Of a stretch of DNA of 64,000 nt, positions 60,378 through 64,000 are shown one piece after another. Source of the DNA: Rosenbergiella gaditana (GTDB taxonomy: Bacteria; Pseudomonadota; Gammaproteobacteria; Enterobacterales; Enterobacteriaceae). The notes beneath the pieces are model-generated. The model was not told the origin of the DNA. It ran no database searches and saw only the letters and a program-made list of their open reading frames with translations. Both the position numbers and the translations under genes were made by a program. The DNA is taken from assembly GCF_018494065.1 (NCBI RefSeq), contig NZ_JABBFR010000006.1, positions 96,303 to 160,302 of the forward strand. Direction: 5' to 3'. The first letter of the stretch is position 1; the number at the start of each line of letters is the position of its first letter.

Positions 60378-61169
60378 TCATTCTGTATCGGGATTGGCCT
60401 AATATTCTGTCTCCGGCTTGTAAAATGGTACAGCGTATCGTGCGCCTCTTTTACAGTACGAAAGGGGCGTTCGACCTTGCCTTTGGAACGGGCCGTCGTG
60501 CGCGTTCCGTCACTGCTTGCCAGCAAGTGCGTTTTCCAGTCAATACCCAGCGCCGGCATCTCGTTCTGAAACAACTGGCTTTTAGCCACCGGGCATTGTC
60601 CAGATAAATCATTGTCGGCCGCCCCTGGAATACGAAGGCTTCCTGTGGTTTGAATCCGAGGGAGACAAATCAAATTGCCAGCAATCATTGCGGTGAGATG
60701 CCTGAAACCTGACGGCGGCTGGCTCTCTGAAAAACGAAGGTGATCCAACTTCATCATCGTCAGATGGCGCTCAACCGTTGAGCTGGTAAGCGGTCCTTGT
60801 GGTACGTGGATAAACCCCCGGGGCGTTTCGACGCCATAGTCTTCGATCAGCGCAATGGCCCGGGCGGTGGATAAATGTCGTCCCTTTTTGTTGGTGGTAC
60901 GTAACTTCAGGGCTGGGATGAGCTCGCAATATGTTTCCAGTTCAGTTCCCGGCATGACGCGGATTTTTCCTGTCAACGCGATGGACGGCATGAGGGTAAT
61001 GAATGCGACTGATGACCCGATAGAGGGTGGCGGGCGAAACGCCGTACAATTCGGCAGAGTCCATGATTTGTCTGGCTCGTTCCGGACTCCTGCGCGGCAG
61101 CCCGGCAAGCCGCTGATGCAATTGCTGCAGTGAGTCGGCGGGAATGCGGCTACGCTGTCCGGAGGGCAT
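60378..61169 (-). pseudogene. DDE transposase remnant (frameshifted and internally deleted)
   Basis: Transposase of the same element. The ATG at 61169 begins a helix-turn-helix N-terminus (SAELYGVSPATLYRVISRI). A frameshift near 60960 moves into the frame with TTNKKGRHLSTARAIALIED. A further shift gives RFQASHRNDCWQFDLSPSD, which carries the first catalytic Asp. About 100 codons are then missing before MIYLDN (second Asp, read across frames), and KGKVERPFRTVKEAHDTLYH carries the catalytic Glu. The C-terminal part is deleted. No intact product is possible. Confidence 0.75.
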
Positions 61170-61583
61170 GTTGCTCGGGCTGCGTCAGATAGTTATACAA
61201 TGTTGATTGTCCGATACACATCAACCGACCTATCTGCGCTACGGTGTGGCGTGGTTCATGGTACAGCTGCAGTGCCAGTTTTTATTTTTCCGGATCAAGA
61301 TTTTTTTTTCTTCCTACCTGACGTCCGCGGGCTTTCGCGGCGACCAGACCTGCCAGGATTCGCTCATGAATCATGATTACGCTCGAACTCGGCGAGTGCG
61401 CCAGACAATAATCGTGTCGCCAGCCCGCAAGAAAGTGATTAACGCAACCAGCCCACTTCGATCAGCCTTAACGCCGCTGGCTGTGTCTTCAAAAAAACGC
61501 TCGCATCCGGCCTGACGTAATGCGTCACGCTGAAGATCGAGATGTTGATCATCTGTTTAAACCCGGGCGTAACCAATCAGCAT
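61150..61583 (-). pseudogene. Serine resolvase/invertase remnant with nonsense mutation at the catalytic serine
   Basis: Small serine recombinase of the Tn3-resolvase family. From the ATG at 61583 the reading is LIGYARV, stop, TDDQHLDLQRDALRQAGCER. The stop (TAA, 61557-61559) stands exactly where the catalytic serine of YARVST should be, one base change from TCA. FFEDTASGVKADRSGLVALI and TFLRAGDTIIVWR follow; the centre is then deleted and shifted. The end reads ERILAGLVAAKARGRQVGRK, then the helix-turn-helix HTVAQIGRLMCIGQSTLYNY. Its stop at 61150 overlaps the transposase start. Confidence 0.75.
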
Positions 61584-61695
61584 GGTATAAGTGTCCCGTT
61601 ATCACGTTACAAATCAGTCTAAGCAAATGTAGATAGATAGATTTAAAAGACACTGAATAACACAGTTTTGATTAAAACATCGCCCTAAAAGTAAA

Positions 61696-61723
61696 CGTCC
61701 AGCAAACCCTCAATTGCTGGACG
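61696..61723 (-). terminator. Terminator downstream of the secreted-protein gene
   Basis: Ten-base perfect arms CGTCCAGCAA / TTGCTGGACG with an eight-base loop, followed on the minus strand by TTTACTTTT. It lies 65 bases after the stop of the gene at 61789. Confidence 0.75.
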
Positions 61724-61788
61724 CCGACTCAGCCCCTCATATCCATAAAAAAATGTATAGATTATATACTAGTGATGAAACCTCGCTG

Positions 61789-62529
61789 TTATTTGAAACC
61801 ACCTTTGACCAGTGTTCCGGTCTCATCATGCGTCCAGGTAATGGCACCAGGACAAGCAGACGAACCACTCGATAAAGTAGAAATAGTTCCCTGTAATTTT
61901 CCATCGTTTCCGGTTGGTGGCAGGAATTTTACTTCATAATAAGGCCAGACTTTATTGTCACAGGTAAGCTTAAAATTCGGATTATTCATTTTATAATTTT
62001 CAATCCATGATATCTGTGAACCAGCCAAATCGCCTGCTGATTCTCCCACTTCCCATTGGCCGATGACATCCTCACGACCGGTATTCGTATTCAATGTTGT
62101 TCCGGTCAGGAACCGCCCTTCTTTCTTAACCTTAAATAAGAATGTGTCTCCCAATTTTCCAGGAACATAAAGCCGACAGGTTGCACCGGCTTTCGCACCA
62201 TCGGCCCCGCCCTTACAATTTTTATGATTCGTAGAGGTATCTTTTCTGAAGCTACTGAATAACACCATAAACTGCCGTTTGCCATCTTGGGTGTTTTTAG
62301 TTGGCTGAATACCTGTATAGCCAATGCCACCGCCCCCAGTGAAACCGAACTGGTTAGCATAATAAAACTCATCGACTGGAGCTGCTGCATTGATAGTTAT
62401 ACCAAAAGTAATTTGATTTATTGGTTCTGATGATTTTATCTTCCAGTTCATACTGGGAGTAGCAGCAACACAGAAACCAGCGAAACCGAGTAGAGCTGTA
62501 GCCAAAACACTATGTTTAAAAAAAACCAT
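61789..62529 (-). CDS. Secreted protein of unknown function
   Basis: Intact 246-residue protein with a clear Sec signal peptide (KHSVLATALLGFAGFCVA, cleavage near residue 22). The mature part is beta-rich in pattern with many Gly, Thr and Asn. It contains FYYANQFGFTGGGGIGYTGI, ITWTHDETGTLVKGGF at the end, and a cysteine pair in NCKGGADGAKAGATC that may form a disulfide. The F-GG-GYTGIQ pattern resembles secreted DUF3472-type proteins, but I cannot confirm the family. GGAG-type spacing upstream (AAGGAGTTTTT before the ATG) is good and a terminator follows, so it is probably expressed. It is the only intact gene between two mobile-element remnants. Confidence 0.75.
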   Translation of the reverse strand: MVFFKHSVLATALLGFAGFCVAATPSMNWKIKSSEPINQITFGITINAAAPVDEFYYANQFGFTGGGGIGYTGIQPTKNTQDGKRQFMVLFSSFRKDTSTNHKNCKGGADGAKAGATCRLYVPGKLGDTFLFKVKKEGRFLTGTTLNTNTGREDVIGQWEVGESAGDLAGSQISWIENYKMNNPNFKLTCDNKVWPYYEVKFLPPTGNDGKLQGTISTLSSGSSACPGAITWTHDETGTLVKGGFK

Positions 62530-62652
62530 AAAAACTCCTTAATTAAACCTATAAACTTTCTATATAACAAAAAGACATTAGAACGGCGTCTTTCCCTATA
62601 ATGCCAATAATATACGGATAAACCGCAGAAAATACACTTTAGTGGATCACAA

Positions 62653-63043
62653 AATCAGGAAGGCAGTCTCACCGCCGTGGCGGCCGGTGGGGAAGTCGTT
62701 TCTGGCCTCTGAGCTTGCCGCTGCACTAAAGCAGATTCGGGAGTTACAGCGCCTTCTGGGTAAGAAGATCATGGAGGTTGAGATCCTGAAAGAAGCCGTG
62801 GAGTACGGCCAGTCGCGAAAATGGATAGCGCAAACGCCCTTGTGGCCAAAGGACGGGGAATAGCACAGGTCATGCCAAAACCGGATGTGAGAAGTTCATT
62901 ACTAAACCTTGCTGCAGCGTTCACGCATTACAATGTCCCCCCACATAGCGCGCTGGGATATCTCTCCCCGAGGGAATACCGGCGGTAGCGGGAATCGTTA
63001 TCGTAAGATACAAAAGCTGTCCGGAGATGGCGGGGCAAGATCA
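62653..63043 (+). mobile_element. IS2-like insertion sequence remnant (IS3 family)
   Basis: Starts inside orf[17 protein letters not shown], then a frameshift into [19 protein letters not shown] and [20 protein letters not shown], closely matching the C-terminus of the IS2 OrfA (stop at 62863). Shortly after, VMPKPD and [20 protein letters not shown] then REYRR with a stop at 62988 match the very end of the IS2 OrfB. Nearly all of orfB is deleted. TGTCCGGAGAT-GGCGGGGC around 63018-63036 resembles the IS2 right inverted repeat. The left end and first half of orfA are missing. Confidence 0.8.
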
Positions 63044-63331
63044 GCTCCCCTTCGGCCTGCTCATCGAATTAATGTCACTGCCGTCAGGCGTTGAAACTCC
63101 CTCAACAGCTCTGCGCTGGGTACCGGCCGACTAATTTTGCGCTGAGAGCCTGTCATCGCATAAAGAGGTTATAGAGGGGATCCACACCCTATACCGGTGA
63201 TATCCCCTCCCCTTCTGGCCTAAGGTGCCTCAATGACTATAGCAACGCGTCTGTTCATGGCTCTGCCTTGCGAAGACTTATTACTGGCAATAGGGTAATC
63301 CCCCCATTTTTAACGGAGGTAATAAGTAGAA
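63044..63331. other. Spacer between two insertion sequences
   Basis: About 290 bases without a gene. It has an 8-bp inverted repeat GAGGGGAT (63174-63181) / ATCCCCTC (63202-63209) with a 20-base loop. The last ~30 bases before the transposase stop (about 63300-63325, minus strand ACCTCCGTTAAAAATGGGGG) probably hold the right terminal repeat of the IS3-family element. Confidence 0.45.
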
Positions 63332-64000
63332 TCAGTTAACACGTTGAATATGCTGCATCGGTGTAAAACCATTCAGTGCCATATTCGGTCGTTCATGATT
63401 ATAAATCCATTGCCATTTTGTCGCATATTCCTGCAACGCATTCAATGATGAAAACAAACTTTGACCCAGCCAGTCATAACGCACTGTCCGGTTATAACGC
63501 TCAATATAAGCATTCTGCTGAGGTTTTCCCGGCTGAATAAAATTGAGTCGAATATTGTGCTGCTTAGCCCATATTATCAGTGTATTGCCTGTATATTCAG
63601 GACCATTATCACAACGAATTGATACCGGTTTTCCCTTCCATTCAATAATTTGCTCCAGCGTCCTGATAACCCGTATTGCCGGGAGTGAAAAATCAACCTC
63701 AATCGCCAGTGCTTCACGGTTAAAATCATCGATCACATTGAGCAAACGGACAGAACGTCCATCTGACAGTTGATCATGCATAAAATCCATAGACCAGCTG
63801 ACGTTGCTGCTTGCAGGGACAGAGAGTGGCTCCGGCTTTTCTCGTTTTAACCGTTTTTTAGGCTTTATACGCATGTTAAGTGATAATTCGCAGTAGATAC
63901 GATAAATCCTTTTGTGGTTCCATGTGAACCCTTTCACATTGCGTAGATACAGGTAACACAGACCAAATCCCCAGTTTCTTTGGTTGCTTGTGATCCGAAT
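63332..64000 (-). CDS. IS3-family transposase OrfB (5' end outside window)
   Basis: DDE integrase-type transposase. The minus frame is open from the window edge (codon boundary at 64000) to the stop at 63332, 222 codons. [20 protein letters not shown] precedes the rve domain. Catalytic residues are the Asp of [15 protein letters not shown], the Asp of [11 protein letters not shown] and the Glu of [14 protein letters not shown], about 35 residues later, the D,D(35)E pattern. The C-terminal [17 protein letters not shown] is typical of the family. No stops or shifts are visible, so the element may be active; orfA and the rest lie to the right. Confidence 0.9.
   Translation of the reverse strand: MRITSNQRNWGFGLCYLYLRNVKGFTWNHKRIYRIYCELSLNMRIKPKKRLKREKPEPLSVPASSNVSWSMDFMHDQLSDGRSVRLLNVIDDFNREALAIEVDFSLPAIRVIRTLEQIIEWKGKPVSIRCDNGPEYTGNTLIIWAKQHNIRLNFIQPGKPQQNAYIERYNRTVRYDWLGQSLFSSLNALQEYATKWQWIYNHERPNMALNGFTPMQHIQRVN

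Larger units (their letters stand above)
59733..61583 (-). mobile_element. Decayed resolvase-transposase-ATPase transposon
   Basis: The three pseudogenes lie head to tail on one strand in the order resolvase, DDE transposase, AAA ATPase, the gene set of Tn5053/Tn7-like (Mu-type) transposons. All three carry stops, frameshifts or deletions, so the element is dead. Its true ends are not defined; the sequence just upstream of the resolvase (TGTCCCGTTATCACGTTACA, from about 61592) begins with TGT as such ends do, but no matching inverted copy was found on the other side. Confidence 0.6.

Noticed and set aside
61207..61515. 102-codon plus-strand frame across the resolvase remnant
   Set aside because: It is antisense to recognisable resolvase sequence and has no motif of its own.
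1..64000. CRISPR arrays, tRNA or rRNA genes
   Set aside because: Read for regularly spaced repeats and cloverleaf-type or rRNA-like sequence; none seen. A tool such as tRNAscan-SE would settle it.

Overview
The window looks like a chromosomal segment of an enterobacterium (Gammaproteobacteria, Enterobacterales). Gene content and order from the nuo operon through lrhA-alaA, ackA-pta, hisJQMP, ubiX-purF-cvpA-dedD-folC-accD, dedA-truA-usg-pdxB-flk, fabB, mnmC, aroC-prmB-smrB-sixA match the E. coli backbone. A periplasmic sucrose isomerase, the absence of yfbS, yfbU and fadIJL, and a ccm operon running into mlaA point to a plant- or nectar-associated relative (Erwiniaceae such as Pantoea, Tatumella or Rosenbergiella). 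The genus is an inference and is not proven here.

Layout. Bases 1-11.3 kb hold the nuo operon (respiratory complex I) on the minus strand, nuoA to a nuoL cut by the window edge. Bases 11.8-16.6 kb hold lrhA, alaA, a yfbR homologue with an altered metal site, the sugar phosphatase hxpA and yfbV. Bases 16.9-20.3 kb hold ackA-pta (acetate overflow). Bases 20.3-24.7 kb hold yfcD, the histidine/basic amino acid ABC importer hisJQMP and ubiX. Bases 24.8-30.0 kb hold cvpA-purF behind a PurR operator, then accD-folC-dedD. At 30.5-32.3 kb a sucrose isomerase gene on the plus strand splits accD from dedA. Bases 32.4-37.4 kb hold pdxB-usg-truA-dedA and flk. A divergent rhodanese/MocR-regulator pair (37.4-39.3 kb) sits between flk and yfcJ. 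Bases 39.3-49.7 kb hold yfcJ, fabB (with a FabR operator), mnmC, yfcL, epmC, yfcA, mepA, aroC, prmB, smrB and sixA. Bases 50.0-57.7 kb hold a full cytochrome c maturation operon, ccmABCDEFGHI, whose last gene is followed closely by mlaA. A blue-light BLUF/EAL protein (bluF) closes the conserved part.

From about 59.3 kb to the end the window is a decayed mobile-element zone. It holds a broken serine-resolvase/DDE-transposase/AAA-ATPase transposon, one intact secreted protein of unknown function, an IS2-like insertion sequence with an internal deletion, and the 3' part of an apparently intact IS3-family transposase that runs off the window.

Functionally, the conserved part supports aerobic respiration (complex I, cytochrome c assembly), acetate overflow, purine, folate, fatty acid, pyridoxal and aromatic biosynthesis, and envelope upkeep (MlaA, MepA, DedD). 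The points most worth a second look are the sucrose isomerase, the D-to-E change in the YfbR HD motif, the MocR/rhodanese pair, the ccm-mlaA arrangement, a resolvase whose catalytic serine codon is now a stop, and the orphan secreted protein between mobile-element remnants. I saw no tRNA, rRNA or CRISPR array. Family assignments come from recalled sequence similarity, with no database search.
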